Positions 24,699 to 33,929 of a DNA stretch of 64,000 nt are shown piece after piece; within the stretch, counting starts at the first letter, position 1, and each line of letters begins with the position of its first letter. The position numbers and the translations under genes are program-made. The notes below the pieces were generated by a model, which did no database searches, was not told the origin of the DNA, and was given only the letters and a program-made list of their open reading frames with translations. Source of the stretch: Ramlibacter algicola (GTDB lineage: Bacteria > Pseudomonadota > Gammaproteobacteria > Burkholderiales > Burkholderiaceae_C); assembly GCF_016641735.1 (NCBI RefSeq), contig NZ_JAEDAO010000001.1, positions 1,736,001-1,800,000 on the forward strand, read 5' to 3'.

Positions 24699-25177
24699 GC
24701 CAGCAACTCCCGGCCGAGCGCGGTGTTCGCCCGCAGGCGCACGTCGCGCGTGCCATCGGCCTGCAGCGTGAGATGCAGGTCGAGGTCGGCGGGCGGCAGC
24801 AGGCCCGCGGCTTTCTCGGGCCACTCGGCCAGCTTCAGGCCCGGGCCGTCGAACACCTCGCGGAAGCCCGCGTCTTCCCACTCGCGCGGATCGCTGAAGC
24901 GGTAGAAGTCGAAGTGGAACGCCGGGCCAGCCCCGGTCTGGTGCGGTTCGACGACGGCGTAGGTGGGGCTCTTGATGCGGCCGGCGACGCCCAGCGCCCG
25001 CAGCAGGTGGCGCACGAAAGTCGTCTTGCCGGCGCCAAGGTCGCCATGCAGCGCGATGAAGGCATCGGCGATGCCGGCGCGCCGCGCGAGCAGCTCGGCG
25101 AACGCGCGCGTGTCGTCCTCGGTGGTCCAGCGGAGAAGAGGCGCGCCGCTGCCCGGCGGTGGGGCGGTTCCTACAAT
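24695..25177 (-). CDS. tsaE: tRNA threonylcarbamoyladenosine synthase ATPase subunit TsaE (start uncertain)
   Basis: About 160 residues. The P-loop is GDLGAGKTTFVRHLLRALG, followed by IKSPTYAVVEPH and HFDFYRF, and DPREWEDAGFREVF and LAEWPEKA complete the TsaE pattern. The protein drives the TsaB-TsaD complex that makes t6A on ANN-decoding tRNAs. Upstream of the conserved domain there is no in-frame ATG, GTG or TTG within the space before queG. The limit given is an ATT at 25177, close to the queG -10. A CTG upstream of it, inside queG, is another option. The stop overlaps the amiC start. Confidence 0.85.
   Translation of the reverse strand: MVGTAPPPGSGAPLLRWTTEDDTRAFAELLARRAGIADAFIALHGDLGAGKTTFVRHLLRALGVAGRIKSPTYAVVEPHQTGAGPAFHFDFYRFSDPREWEDAGFREVFDGPGLKLAEWPEKAAGLLPPADLDLHLTLQADGTRDVRLRANTALGRELLA
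25172..25177 (+). promoter_or_regulatory. -10 hexamer of queG
   Basis: TACAAT, six bases before GTG 25184 and nine before ATG 25187; implies a leaderless transcript. Confidence 0.5.
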
Positions 25178-25186
25178 CGGCGGGTG

Positions 25187-26308
25187 ATGCGGCTTGGTGC
25201 TCAGATCGACGGTCCTTCGCTGGTGGCAGCGATCGGGCAATGGGGCCGTGAGCTGGGATTTTCCCAGATCGGCGTGGCCGGCGTCGACCTTTCCGAGGCG
25301 GAACCCGGCCTTCTGCAGTGGCTGTCCAACGGATGGCACGGCGAGATGGCCTACATGCAAGCCCATGGCCTGAAGCGCGCGCGTCCCGCCGATCTTGTGC
25401 CCGGTACGCTGTCGGTCGTCACGGCCCGAATGGACTACCTGCCCGCCGCGACGCCCGAAGGCTGGCAGGCGATCGAGCTGGCGCGGCTCGATCGGCCGCG
25501 CGAAGGCACGGTGTCCCTGTATGCCCGGGGACGCGATTACCACAAGGTGCTGCGCCAGCGCCTGCAGAAGCTGGCGGACCGCATCGCGCAGGACATCGGG
25601 CCGTTCGGCCACCGCGTGTTCACCGATTCAGCGCCGGTGCTGGAGGTCGAACTCGGTACGCGCAGCGGCCAGGGCTGGCGCGGCAAGCACACGCTGGCCC
25701 TGTCGCGCGACGGCGGCTCGATGTACTTCCTGGGCGAGATCTACATCGACGTCGCGCTGCCGACGACGACGCCCGAGAGCCCGCACTGCGGCACGTGCAC
25801 GGCCTGCATCGAGGCCTGCCCCACCGGCGCGATCGTCGGCCCGCAGCGGCTGGATGCGCGCCGCTGCATCTCCTACCTCACGATCGAGCACGCCGGCCCG
25901 ATCCCGCTGGAGTTCCGCCCGCTGATCGCCAACCGCATCTACGGTTGCGACGACTGCCAGCTCGTGTGCCCCTGGAACAAGTACGCGCACCGCAGCACCC
26001 TGCCGGACTTCGACCCGCGCGAGGGCATGACCGGCGCGCTGCTGGCCGACCTGCTGCGCTGGAGCGAGGAGGAGTTCCTGCGCCGCACCGAGGGCAGCCC
26101 GATCCGCCGCATCGGCCATGAGCGCTGGCTGCGCAACGTGGCGGTGGCGGCGGGAAATGCGCTGGCGAAGGAGGACGACGTGGACCTGCGGGGTGCGCTG
26201 CAGGCGTTGCGCGGGCACGCGAGCGATCTCGTGCGGGAGCACGTCGAGTGGGCGCTGGAATGTCGCGCCGATGCTGCATCGCCCGCATCGGGCACCGCAT
26301 TGCGTTGA
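25187..26308 (+). CDS. queG: Epoxyqueuosine reductase QueG
   Basis: 373 residues. The cobalamin- and iron-sulfur-dependent enzyme performs the last step of queuosine formation in tRNA. The DUF1730 N-terminal part contains DLVPGTLSVVTARMDYLP and YARGRDYHKVLR; HRVFTDSAPVLE carries the catalytic Asp. Two [4Fe-4S] motifs follow, CGTCTACIEACP and CDDCQLVCPWN, then a HEAT-like tail. A GTG sits directly before the ATG at 25187 and either may be used. The -10 box lies six to nine bases upstream with no Shine-Dalgarno sequence. Divergent from tsaE-amiC, an arrangement common in this group. Confidence 0.95.
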   Translation: MRLGAQIDGPSLVAAIGQWGRELGFSQIGVAGVDLSEAEPGLLQWLSNGWHGEMAYMQAHGLKRARPADLVPGTLSVVTARMDYLPAATPEGWQAIELARLDRPREGTVSLYARGRDYHKVLRQRLQKLADRIAQDIGPFGHRVFTDSAPVLEVELGTRSGQGWRGKHTLALSRDGGSMYFLGEIYIDVALPTTTPESPHCGTCTACIEACPTGAIVGPQRLDARRCISYLTIEHAGPIPLEFRPLIANRIYGCDDCQLVCPWNKYAHRSTLPDFDPREGMTGALLADLLRWSEEEFLRRTEGSPIRRIGHERWLRNVAVAAGNALAKEDDVDLRGALQALRGHASDLVREHVEWALECRADAASPASGTALR

Positions 26309-26378
26309 CCCCTCGACGGCGCGGCGGTCCAATCACCCGAGGCCCGTGATCCGGCGAGGCCAATCGGGAGGGCGTCCG

Positions 26379-26690
26379 ATGCTGAAGTTCCTCAAGCGAT
26401 TCGCAACGGCCGGCGCCAAGCCGGTGGCCGCCCCGGCGCCAGCGCGTCCCTCGTCGGCAGCGGCCAACCTCTGGCGGCGGCTGACCGGGCCCAGCCCGCT
26501 CGACCCCCTGCCGGTCGGCGAGGTGAGCGAACTCGATGACGAATCGGCATGGGACCAGTGGGAGCACTCCCAGATGGAACTGGACAGCCGCATGGGGCCG
26601 CTCTCGGCGTACGACACGATCCGGGTGAAGGACGCACCAGACCAGGCAGCGAAGCCCGACCCGTTTGCCAGCGTCCGCAAGCGGACCTAG
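26379..26690 (+). CDS. Hypothetical protein, 103 residues
   Basis: Short basic N-terminus MLKFLKRFATAG (amphipathic), an Ala/Pro linker, then an acidic segment LPVGEVSELDDESAWDQWE and a polar C-terminus with DPFASVRKRT. No known domain. The ATG at 26379 has CGGGAGGG eight bases upstream. It follows queG by 70 bases on the same strand and faces the AEC permease gene. The conserved-looking DDESAWDQWE block suggests a real protein in this lineage; function unknown. Confidence 0.65.
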   Translation: MLKFLKRFATAGAKPVAAPAPARPSSAAANLWRRLTGPSPLDPLPVGEVSELDDESAWDQWEHSQMELDSRMGPLSAYDTIRVKDAPDQAAKPDPFASVRKRT

Positions 26691-26708
26691 CGAGAGCGCC
26701 CGGACCTG

Positions 26709-27614
26709 CTACTGCAGGATGCCCAGCGCCAGGGTCAGGCTCAGCGGTCCGAGGATGGTCGATAGCGTCACCAGCCCCGCGACGTACGCGCCGTTGTAGC
26801 CCATGCGCGAGGCCAGCACGTAGGCGCTCGACGCGGTCGGCATCGCCGAAAACAGCAGCAGCACCAGTGCCTGCGTCGCGTCCAGCGAGAACAGCCGCAC
26901 CAGCACCCAGGCGACGCAGGGCAGGGCGAGGTGGCGGATGGCCAGCACGCCGACGGTCAGCGTGCGCGATTGCGCGAGGCTGCTCAATTGGAGGCCGGCG
27001 CCGGCTGCCATCAGGCCCAGCGCGATCGAACTGCCGCCGATGCGTGCGACGGTGGGCTCGAGCCACGCGGGGATGCGCATCCCGAGCAGGTTCGTCGCCA
27101 GCGCCAGGGCCGTCGCGATGATCAGCGGGTTTCGCACCAGCGCGCCGAGCAGGCCGGTCTGCCCGTGGCGGGCCATCGGCCACACGGCACCGATGTTGAA
27201 CAGCGGCACGCAGACCCCGATCAGCACCGCGAGCAGTTGCAGCCCCTGTGCGCCGGCCAGCCGCTCGGACAGCGCGAGGGCGACGAAGGAGTTGAAGCGG
27301 AAGGCGACCTGCGCCGCGCCGGCGTGCTCGCGACCGTCGATGCGTCCGCGCAGGCCGGGCAGGCAGGGTAGGGCATAGGCCATCGCGATGCCGGACACGC
27401 CCAGCGTCAGTCCCGCGGCCATCAGCCGGCCGGCCTCGCCGACGTCGATCGGGTGGCGCAGGATGGCCTGGAACAGCAGGACCGGGAACAGGAGGTGGTA
27501 GACGAGGCGCTCGACCTGGGTCCAAAGGGGGCGGTCCAGCGGCGTGAACCGGCACAGGACACACCCGAGGACGATCAGCGCGAAATCCGGGAACAGCAGG
27601 CGGGCAAACTCCAC
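26709..27614 (-). CDS. AEC-family permease (auxin efflux carrier/malate permease fold)
   Basis: 301 residues with about 10 membrane segments and a central re-entrant [14 protein letters not shown] region typical of AEC permeases, plus [14 protein letters not shown] in the second half. The start is GTG 27614 ([17 protein letters not shown]); longer frames upstream are shadows of other genes. Members export or exchange organic acids such as malate or malonate. It is divergent from a Bug receptor gene, so both may serve organic-acid uptake (inference). Confidence 0.87.
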   Translation of the reverse strand: MEFARLLFPDFALIVLGCVLCRFTPLDRPLWTQVERLVYHLLFPVLLFQAILRHPIDVGEAGRLMAAGLTLGVSGIAMAYALPCLPGLRGRIDGREHAGAAQVAFRFNSFVALALSERLAGAQGLQLLAVLIGVCVPLFNIGAVWPMARHGQTGLLGALVRNPLIIATALALATNLLGMRIPAWLEPTVARIGGSSIALGLMAAGAGLQLSSLAQSRTLTVGVLAIRHLALPCVAWVLVRLFSLDATQALVLLLFSAMPTASSAYVLASRMGYNGAYVAGLVTLSTILGPLSLTLALGILQ

Positions 27615-27731
27615 CGGGCGAGCATAGCTTCCGCTGGGGTTCACCCTTATGTGGATTCCACAGACGCCGCGCTCGGGCCGGCAGGTACCATGCGCGATTC
27701 GTCTGATCCCCGCATCGCAAGGAGTGTTCGC

Positions 27732-28703
27732 ATGAAACGCCGCGTCTTGTTGGCCCTCGCTTCCGCCTCGCTCGCCGTCACGGCAGGCCCGGCGCTGGCC
27801 CAGGCCTACCCCAACAAGCCCGTCAAGCTGGTCGTCCCGTTCGCGCCGGGTGGCACGACGGACATCATCGCCCGCGTGATCTCGGAGCCGCTGGGCAAGG
27901 CCATCGGCCAGAGCGTCGTGGTGGAGAACAAGGCCGGTGGCGGTGGCGTGATCGGCGCGCAGCAGACCGCCAACGCCAAGCCGGACGGCTACGAACTGGG
28001 CGTGGCGACCGTGTCGACCACCGCGGCCAACCCCGCGATCAACCCCAAGATCCCGTACAACCCGGTCAGCGACTTCACGCCGATCATCAACATCGCGGCG
28101 ACGCCGAACGTGATCGCGGTGCATCCGAGCTTCCCCGCCAAGGACTACAAGGGTTTCCTCGCCGAGCTGAAGAAGAACCCCGGCAAGTACTCGTTCTCGT
28201 CGTCCGGCACCGGTGGCATCGGCCACCTGCAGATGGAGCTGTACAAGAGCCTGTCCGGCACCTTCGTCACGCACATCCCGTACCGCGGCGCGGGCCCGGC
28301 GCTGAACGACACCGTCGCCGGCCAGGTTCCGATGATCTTCGACAACCTGCCCTCGGCGCTGCCCTTCATCAAGGAAGGCCGCCTGGTGCCGATCGTGGTC
28401 GCCGCGCCCCAGCGCCTGAAGGACCTGCCGAACGTGCCGACCTTCAAGGAAGTCGGCCTCGAGCCCGTGAACCGCCTGGCCTATTACGGCATCTACGGTC
28501 CCAAGAACCTGCCGCAGGACGTCGTCACCAAGATCCACGACGGCGTGGTCAAGGCGCTGCAGGAACCGGCGGTGCGCAAGCGCATCGAGGACACCGGCTC
28601 GATCGTGATCGGCAACACGCCGGAGCAGTTCGCGCAGCAGATCAAGGCCGAGTACGACGTGTACAAGAAGGTCGTCAACGACGCCAAGCTGAAGCTCGAC
28701 TGA
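27732..28703 (+). CDS. Bug/TctC-family periplasmic solute-binding receptor
   Basis: 323 residues with signal peptide [21 protein letters not shown] and the Bug signature [30 protein letters not shown] and [11 protein letters not shown]. The ATG at 27732 has AAGGAG about ten bases upstream. Two Asp residues around the carboxylate pocket, as in other Bug proteins, cannot be assigned by eye. No membrane transport partner is adjacent. It is followed by xerD after seven bases, an unusual pairing that suggests the xerD transcript may start in or read through the receptor gene. Confidence 0.92.
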   Translation: MKRRVLLALASASLAVTAGPALAQAYPNKPVKLVVPFAPGGTTDIIARVISEPLGKAIGQSVVVENKAGGGGVIGAQQTANAKPDGYELGVATVSTTAANPAINPKIPYNPVSDFTPIINIAATPNVIAVHPSFPAKDYKGFLAELKKNPGKYSFSSSGTGGIGHLQMELYKSLSGTFVTHIPYRGAGPALNDTVAGQVPMIFDNLPSALPFIKEGRLVPIVVAAPQRLKDLPNVPTFKEVGLEPVNRLAYYGIYGPKNLPQDVVTKIHDGVVKALQEPAVRKRIEDTGSIVIGNTPEQFAQQIKAEYDVYKKVVNDAKLKLD

Positions 28704-28710
28704 GGCCCAC

Positions 28711-29637
28711 GTGCCGGCGCAAGCCGTCCTCCGGAACAAGCCGCCTGCGGGCGGCTTGTTCGCGTCCGTCGACGACTTCATCGACGCGCTCTGGCTGGAG
28801 GAAGGCCTGTCCGCCAACACGCTCGCCGCGTACCGGCGCGACCTGACGCTGTACGGCACCTGGCTGCGCGGCCAGGGCAAGGACCTCGAAGCGACGGTCG
28901 AGACCGACCTGCACGCGTACTTCGCGCACCGGCACCGCGACACCAAGGCGACGACGGCGAACCGCCGGCTCACCGTCTTCAAGCGCTTCTTCCGCTGGGC
29001 GCTGCGCGAACGGCGCATCACGGTCGACCCGACGCTGAAGCTGCAGTCGGCCAAGCAGCCGCTGCGCGTGCCCAAGACGCTGACCGAGGCGCAGGTCGAG
29101 GCGCTGCTCGCCGCGCCCGACGTCGACACGCCCTTGGGCCTGCGGGACCGCACGATGCTGGAGTTGATCTACGCCAGCGGCCTGCGCGTGAGCGAACTCG
29201 TCACGCTCAAGCTGCACCACACCAGCCTTGCCGACAACGTCGTGCGCGTGATGGGCAAGGGCGGCAAGGAACGCCTGGTGCCCTTCGGCCAGGTCGCGCG
29301 CGACTGGATCCAGCGCTACCTCGACGAAGCACGCGGCGACATCCTCGCGGGCCAGCAGACCGACGACCTGTTCGTCACCGCGCGCGGGCACGGCATGACG
29401 CGCGCCATGTTCTGGGTGCTGGTGAAGAAGCACTCGCGCACCGCCGGCATCACGGCACCGCTGTCGCCGCACACGCTGCGCCATGCCTTCGCGACCCACC
29501 TGCTGAACCACGGCGCCGACCTGCGCGCCGTGCAGATGCTGCTGGGCCACGCCGACATCTCGACCACCACCATCTACACCCACGTCGCGCGCGAGCGGCT
29601 CAAGCAGCTGCACGCGCACCACCATCCGCGCGGCTGA
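28711..29637 (+). CDS. xerD: Tyrosine recombinase XerD
   Basis: 308 residues. An N-terminal SAM-like DNA-binding domain (DDFIDALWLEEGLSANTLAAY matches E. coli XerD) is followed by the catalytic domain with R159, K183, H254, R257, H280 and nucleophile Y289. With XerC it resolves chromosome dimers at dif. The annotated GTG 28711 adds about 17 residues before the conserved part. Those residues are encoded by a perfect 12-bp hairpin (28734-28761), and an in-frame TTG at 28756 directly precedes the conserved region. The true start is therefore unsure. Length of the core (about 293) matches XerD. Confidence 0.92.
   Translation: MPAQAVLRNKPPAGGLFASVDDFIDALWLEEGLSANTLAAYRRDLTLYGTWLRGQGKDLEATVETDLHAYFAHRHRDTKATTANRRLTVFKRFFRWALRERRITVDPTLKLQSAKQPLRVPKTLTEAQVEALLAAPDVDTPLGLRDRTMLELIYASGLRVSELVTLKLHHTSLADNVVRVMGKGGKERLVPFGQVARDWIQRYLDEARGDILAGQQTDDLFVTARGHGMTRAMFWVLVKKHSRTAGITAPLSPHTLRHAFATHLLNHGADLRAVQMLLGHADISTTTIYTHVARERLKQLHAHHHPRG
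28734..28761. terminator. Perfect 12-bp hairpin at the 5' end of xerD
   Basis: GAACAAGCCGCC-TGCG-GGCGGCTTGTTC. The stem ends in TTGTTC, giving it the look of the Bug-gene terminator. It overlaps the first xerD codons, so it either terminates, attenuates or covers the xerD start region. Confidence 0.55.
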
Positions 29638-29659
29638 CAATCGCGTGCAAGGAGCTCCC

Positions 29660-30622
29660 ATGAAGAAAATCATCGCCGGCCTCGCGCTGGCCCTCTGCGC
29701 CGGCGCGGCGCTCGCGCAGGCCTGGCCGTCGGCCAAGCCGATCCGCCTGATCGTCGGCTACCCGCCGGGCGGCGGCATCGACTTCGCCGCGCGCACCGTG
29801 CAGGTTCCGCTGCAGGAAGCGCTGAAGCAGCAGATCGTGGTCGACTACAAGCCCGGTGCGAGCGGCATGCTCGCGGCCGGCGAACTCACGCGCGCCGCGC
29901 CCGACGGCTACACGCTGCTGCTGGCCAACACCGGCCCGTTCGCCATCGCGCCGTGGCTGCAGTCCAAGCCGCCGTACGACCCGGTGCGCCAGTTCACCTA
30001 CATCGGGCAGATCAGCCAGGGCAGCTACATCGCGGTGACGCGGCCCGACCATCCGGCGCGCGACCTGAAGGAGTGGGTCACGTGGGCGAAGGCGAACGCG
30101 GGCAAGGTGAACTTCGCCTCCGGCGGCCAGGGCACGTCGACGCACCTGAATGGCGAGCTGATGAACCAGGCGACCGGGCTCGACGTGACGCACGTGCCGT
30201 ACAAGGGCAGCGCGCCCGCGGTGCAGGACCTGATCGGCGGCCAGACGCAATTGCTGATCGACGCCGGCACGGTGCTGCTGCCGCAGGTCAAGGGCGGCAA
30301 GCTGAAGGCGCTCGCCGTCACGGGCCCCAGGCGTGATCCGCAACTGCCCGACGTGCCGACCGTGCGAGAGCTGGGGTTCGGTGCGATGGAGTCGGTCGGC
30401 TTCCAGGGGCTGGTCGGTCCCGCCGGCATGCCGAAGGAGATCGTCGATCGCCTGAACGCCGAACTGGCGAAGGTGCTCGCGCAGGCCGACATCAAGGCCA
30501 AGTTCGCCGGAGCCGGCGCCGAGGTGCACCCGCTCGGCCCGGCCGAATTCGCTTCGTTCGTGAAGGCCGAGAACGAGAAGTGGTCGCGCCTGGTCCGCGA
30601 GCGCAAACTGCAACTGGATTGA
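29660..30622 (+). CDS. Bug/TctC-family periplasmic solute-binding receptor
   Basis: 320 residues. Signal peptide MKKIIAGLALALCAGAALA, then WPSAKPIRLIVGYPPGGGID, DYKPGASGMLAAG and LPDVPTVRELGFG. The ATG at 29660 follows AAGGAG. It starts 22 bases after xerD and is followed 11 bases later by another Bug gene, so xerD and the two receptors may form one transcript. Clearly diverged from its neighbour (ligand-loop residues differ), so they likely bind different carboxylates. Confidence 0.92.
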   Translation: MKKIIAGLALALCAGAALAQAWPSAKPIRLIVGYPPGGGIDFAARTVQVPLQEALKQQIVVDYKPGASGMLAAGELTRAAPDGYTLLLANTGPFAIAPWLQSKPPYDPVRQFTYIGQISQGSYIAVTRPDHPARDLKEWVTWAKANAGKVNFASGGQGTSTHLNGELMNQATGLDVTHVPYKGSAPAVQDLIGGQTQLLIDAGTVLLPQVKGGKLKALAVTGPRRDPQLPDVPTVRELGFGAMESVGFQGLVGPAGMPKEIVDRLNAELAKVLAQADIKAKFAGAGAEVHPLGPAEFASFVKAENEKWSRLVRERKLQLD

Positions 30623-30633
30623 AGGACCGACCC

Positions 30634-31602
30634 ATGCATCCCAACCGTCGCCAGGCGCTCGCCGCGCTCGCACTCTCCGCCACCGGCGCCGCCTGGGCGC
30701 AGGCCGCATGGCCCACCCGCCCCGTGCGCATCGTCGTCGCCTACCCGCCGGGCGGCGTCAGCGACGCCGTCGCCCGCTCGCTGGCCGACCGGCTCGGGCC
30801 GGCGCTCGGCCAGAGCGTCATCGTCGAGAACAAGGCCGGCGCCAGCGGCAGCATCGGGCTGGACGCGGTGGCCAAGTCCACCGACGGCCACACCTTCGGC
30901 TTCGCGGCGATCAGCCCGGTCGCGCTCAACCCCCACCTGGGCAAGTCGCCATTCGATCCGCAGAAGGACCTGGTGCCCGTCGTCGGCGTGATGGACTCGC
31001 CGGTGCTGCTGCTCGCGACCAGCGCGACACAGGCCAAGGACCTGCGCGAGCTGCTTGCCGCCGCGCGCGCCAAGCCGGGCTCGATCCGCTGGGCGACGTC
31101 CGGCCCCGCCTCGCTGGGCCACCTGATGCTCGAGCAGTTGAAGGCCGCCGCCAAGGTCGACATCAGCCACATCCCGTACAAGGGCGGCGGCCAGCAGATC
31201 AACGACGCGCTGTCGGGCCAGTTCGAGGTCCTGTCGGTCAACGCGGGTGGCGCCATCACGCAGCACGTCAAGGCCGGCAAGTTCCGCGTGCTGGCGGTCG
31301 GTGCACCGGCGCGGCTGGACCCGTTCCCCGACGTGCCGACGCTGGCCGAAGCGGGCTATCCCGCCGCCAACCTCAGCTCGGTGTTCGGCCTGTTCGCGCC
31401 CGCGGGCACGCCGGCCACGGTCGTCGAGAAGCTGAACGCGGAAGTCAATCGCGCCCTGGCGAACGCCGACGTGCGCGCGCGCCTGGCTGCCGGCGACAAC
31501 GTGCCCACCGGCGGCACGGCCGCCGCGTTCGCGCGCCTGATCGCGCAGGAGTCCGCGAACAACGCCCGCATCATCAAGGCGGCCAACATCCAGGTCGACT
31601 AG
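30634..31602 (+). CDS. Bug/TctC-family periplasmic solute-binding receptor
   Basis: 322 residues. The N-terminus RRQALAALALSATGAAWA is a signal peptide with a twin-Arg start, followed by WPTRPVRIVVAYPPGGVSD, ENKAGASGSIG and FPDVPTLAEAGYPAAN. The ATG at 30634 lies 11 bases after the previous receptor, with GAAGGA upstream. A strong hairpin (31610-31640) follows the stop. No TctA/TctB genes nearby. Confidence 0.92.
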   Translation: MHPNRRQALAALALSATGAAWAQAAWPTRPVRIVVAYPPGGVSDAVARSLADRLGPALGQSVIVENKAGASGSIGLDAVAKSTDGHTFGFAAISPVALNPHLGKSPFDPQKDLVPVVGVMDSPVLLLATSATQAKDLRELLAAARAKPGSIRWATSGPASLGHLMLEQLKAAAKVDISHIPYKGGGQQINDALSGQFEVLSVNAGGAITQHVKAGKFRVLAVGAPARLDPFPDVPTLAEAGYPAANLSSVFGLFAPAGTPATVVEKLNAEVNRALANADVRARLAAGDNVPTGGTAAAFARLIAQESANNARIIKAANIQVD

Positions 31603-31609
31603 CACGCGT

Positions 31610-31640
31610 GCCGGCAACGGCTGGCCCAGCCGTTGCCGGC
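31610..31640 (+). terminator. Long hairpin after the Bug pair
   Basis: GCCGGCAACGGCTG and its exact complement CAGCCGTTGCCGGC around a tiny GGCCC-type turn; no T tract, so probably Rho-assisted or an mRNA 3' stabiliser. Confidence 0.5.
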
Positions 31641-31767
31641 CGTGACAAAGCACCCATTGCCGTGGCCGGCGCGATCGGCCAATCTGGCCACACCCCCCCC
31701 ACCGGCGCGCGCGCGGGCGCGGCCACGCCGGTGGGCACCCACACGGCGCGCCCGGAAAGGCGCTGCC

Positions 31768-32229
31768 ATGTCCAGATCGATTCCACCCGCGCTCGCTTGC
31801 GTCGCCGCTGCCGCGGCGCTCGGCCTTCCCATCCCGGCCCGCGCCGTGCACGGCGGCGAGGGCATGCAATGGAGCGACGCACCGCCCACCTTGCCCAAGG
31901 GCGCCAAGATGGCGGTGCTGCAGGGCGACCCGGCCAAGGCCGGGCCGTTCGTGATCCGGCTGTCGGCGCCGGCCGGCTACAAGGTCCCGCCGCATTCGCA
32001 CTCGCAGGCCGAGAACCTCACGGTGATCTCGGGCTCGTTCCAGGTCGGCATGGGCGACAAGGTCAACGTCAAGGAGCTGAAGACGATGGGTCCCGGGGCG
32101 TTCGGCTCGATCCCTGGCGGCACCAACCACTACGCGATGGCCAAGACGGCAGCCGTGGTGCAGATCCACGGCGAGGGCCCGTTCGACATCAAGTACGCCA
32201 ATCCGTCCGACGACCCGAGCCAGAAGTAA
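31768..32229 (+). CDS. Secreted cupin-domain protein
   Basis: 153 residues. Signal peptide RSIPPALACVAAAAALGLPI with cut near ARAVHG, then a single cupin barrel: VPPHSHSQAENLTVISGSF is cupin motif 1 (two His and a Glu as metal ligands), and GSIPGGTNHYAMAKT is motif 2 with the third His. The PAKAGPFVIRLSAPAGYKVPPH lead-in is common in periplasmic cupins of unknown role. The ATG at 31768 follows GGAAAGG. It may bind a metal or a small ligand in the periplasm. Next to a PLP enzyme gene, 67 bases upstream. Confidence 0.83.
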   Translation: MSRSIPPALACVAAAAALGLPIPARAVHGGEGMQWSDAPPTLPKGAKMAVLQGDPAKAGPFVIRLSAPAGYKVPPHSHSQAENLTVISGSFQVGMGDKVNVKELKTMGPGAFGSIPGGTNHYAMAKTAAVVQIHGEGPFDIKYANPSDDPSQK

Positions 32230-32296
32230 GGGCGCGGGGCAGCTCGCGCGGGGCTGCAAGCACAATAGGCGGCTCCGCCACTTCGCCGCCCTTCAC

Positions 32297-33265
32297 ATGC
32301 TCCAGTTCGCCGACATCGAAGCCGCCGCCGCACGCCTGGAGGGCGCCGCGCACCGCACGCCCGTACTGACGTCGCGCACGCTCGACACGCAACTCGGCGC
32401 GCAAGTGTTCTGCAAGGCCGAGAACCTGCAGCGCATGGGCGCGTTCAAGTTCCGCGGCGGCTACAACGCGGTGAATTCGCTGACCGAGGCGCAGCGTGCG
32501 CGTGGCGTCGTCGCGTTCTCGTCGGGCAACCACGCACAGGCCGTGGCGCTGGCCGCGCAACTGCATGGCTGCAAGGCGACCATCGTGATGCCGCACGACG
32601 CGCCGGCGCTCAAGCTGGCAGCGACGCGCGGCTACGGCGCCGAAGTCGTGATCTACGACCGCTACAAGGAAGACCGCGCCTTGATCGCGCAGCGCCTGGT
32701 CGAGGAGCAAGGCGCCAACCTGATCCCGCCGTTCGACGACCTGCGCGTGATGGCAGGGCAGGGCACCGCGGCGCTGGAGTTGATCCAGGACGTCGGCGAG
32801 CTCGATGCCTTGATCGTCTGCACCGGTGGCGGCGGTTTCCTCTCGGGATGCACGGTGGCCGCCAAGCACCTGCTGCCGGGCATCGACGTGTACGGCGCGG
32901 AGCCGGAGCGTGGCAACGACGTGCAGATGTCGCTGCGCGAAGGCCGCATCGTGTCCATCGACGTGCCGCGCACCATCTGCGACGGCCAGCAGACGCAGGC
33001 CGTCGGCAAGCATCCGTTCGAGGTGATCCGCTCGCAGGTGAAGGACGTGCTCGCCGTGCCCGACCCCGTCGTGGTGCAGGCGATGCGCTTCGCCTTCGAG
33101 CGGATGAAGGTGGTGCTCGAGCCTTCCGGCGCGTGCGCGCTCGCCGCGCTGATGCACCACGCCGACCGCTTCCGCGGCCAGCGCGTGGGCGTCACCTTCT
33201 CCGGCGGCAACGTCGGCGTCGACCGCTTCGTGGCGCTCGTCACCGGCACCGAGCAGGTCGACTAG
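32297..33265 (+). CDS. PLP-dependent threonine/serine dehydratase-like protein
   Basis: 322 residues of fold-type II PLP enzyme. The Schiff-base Lys is in GAFKFRGGYNAV, the substrate loop is SSGNHAQAVA, the phosphate clamp is TGGGGFLSG, and SGGNVGV binds the pyridine nitrogen. There is no C-terminal ACT regulatory domain, so it is the short, catabolic type (threonine ammonia-lyase, serine racemase or hydroxyaspartate-dehydratase-like). A possible -10 (CACAAT, 32261) lies 30 bases before the ATG. The substrate cannot be chosen by sequence alone. Confidence 0.87.
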   Translation: MLQFADIEAAAARLEGAAHRTPVLTSRTLDTQLGAQVFCKAENLQRMGAFKFRGGYNAVNSLTEAQRARGVVAFSSGNHAQAVALAAQLHGCKATIVMPHDAPALKLAATRGYGAEVVIYDRYKEDRALIAQRLVEEQGANLIPPFDDLRVMAGQGTAALELIQDVGELDALIVCTGGGGFLSGCTVAAKHLLPGIDVYGAEPERGNDVQMSLREGRIVSIDVPRTICDGQQTQAVGKHPFEVIRSQVKDVLAVPDPVVVQAMRFAFERMKVVLEPSGACALAALMHHADRFRGQRVGVTFSGGNVGVDRFVALVTGTEQVD

Positions 33266-33269
33266 CGGC

Positions 33270-33860
33270 TCACGCCGCCTTGGCGCCGAGCGCGCGCATC
33301 TTCCCCATCCACTTGGCGGCGTCGGCGGCCTTCATCGCACCGACCATGCCGATCAGGGTTTCGTGCACGGGCGCGAAGCCGACGAAGCCCAGGATGTTGC
33401 GTTCGAGCGAGCGCACGCTGTGCGCGCGGAAGTACCAGCGGTACACCAGCGCCGGCATGCCCATCGTCACGACGACGCGTGCGGAGCGGCCCTTCAGGCC
33501 CTTCGTCGCGAACGCCTTGCCATGGTCCTTGTCGGCGCCGAAGGCGAAGCCGGGCCGCGCCACCTGTTCGAGGAAGCCCTTGAGCAGCGCCGGCATGTCG
33601 CCGAGCCACAGCGGGAAGACGATCACGAGGTGCTCGCACCAGCCGATCGCGTCCTGCGCGTGCCGCAGGCCAGCCGGCAGCGTCCCGTGCTCCCACTCTT
33701 GCTGGCTGCGCAGCAGCGGGAAGTCGAGGTCGGCGACGCGCAGCATGCGCACCTCGTGCCCGGCGTCGCGCGCGCCTTGCGCATAGGTGTCGGCGAGGGC
33801 GTGGCACAGGTGCGGCGCAGCGCTTTCCGGATGGCCTTGCAGCAGGAGGATCCGTGTCAT
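33270..33860 (-). CDS. NAD(P)H-dependent flavodoxin-like oxidoreductase (KefF/MdaB type)
   Basis: 196 residues. Flavodoxin_2 fold: an FMN/FAD-binding start (MTRILLLQGHPESAAPHLCHAL), FPLWLGDMPALLKGFLEQV as the classic FMN-site helix, and GRSARVVVTMGMP before the C-terminal half. Family members reduce quinones or nitro groups with two electrons. No potassium channel is adjacent, so quinone reductase is the safer call. It converges on the PLP dehydratase gene four bases away and is divergent from the MFS gene. Confidence 0.87.
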   Translation of the reverse strand: MTRILLLQGHPESAAPHLCHALADTYAQGARDAGHEVRMLRVADLDFPLLRSQQEWEHGTLPAGLRHAQDAIGWCEHLVIVFPLWLGDMPALLKGFLEQVARPGFAFGADKDHGKAFATKGLKGRSARVVVTMGMPALVYRWYFRAHSVRSLERNILGFVGFAPVHETLIGMVGAMKAADAAKWMGKMRALGAKAA

Positions 33861-33914
33861 CGGCGCAGCCTAGGGGCACTCGCGTGCGCGCCGCTTGATT
33901 CATGTCAGTTCCGC

Positions 33915-33920
33915 TAGAGT
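33915..33920 (+). promoter_or_regulatory. -10-like hexamer of the MFS gene
   Basis: TAGAGT, nine bases before the TTG start at 33930, the same spacing as at parE; leaderless start suspected. Confidence 0.35.
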
Positions 33921-33929
33921 CGCCGCACC

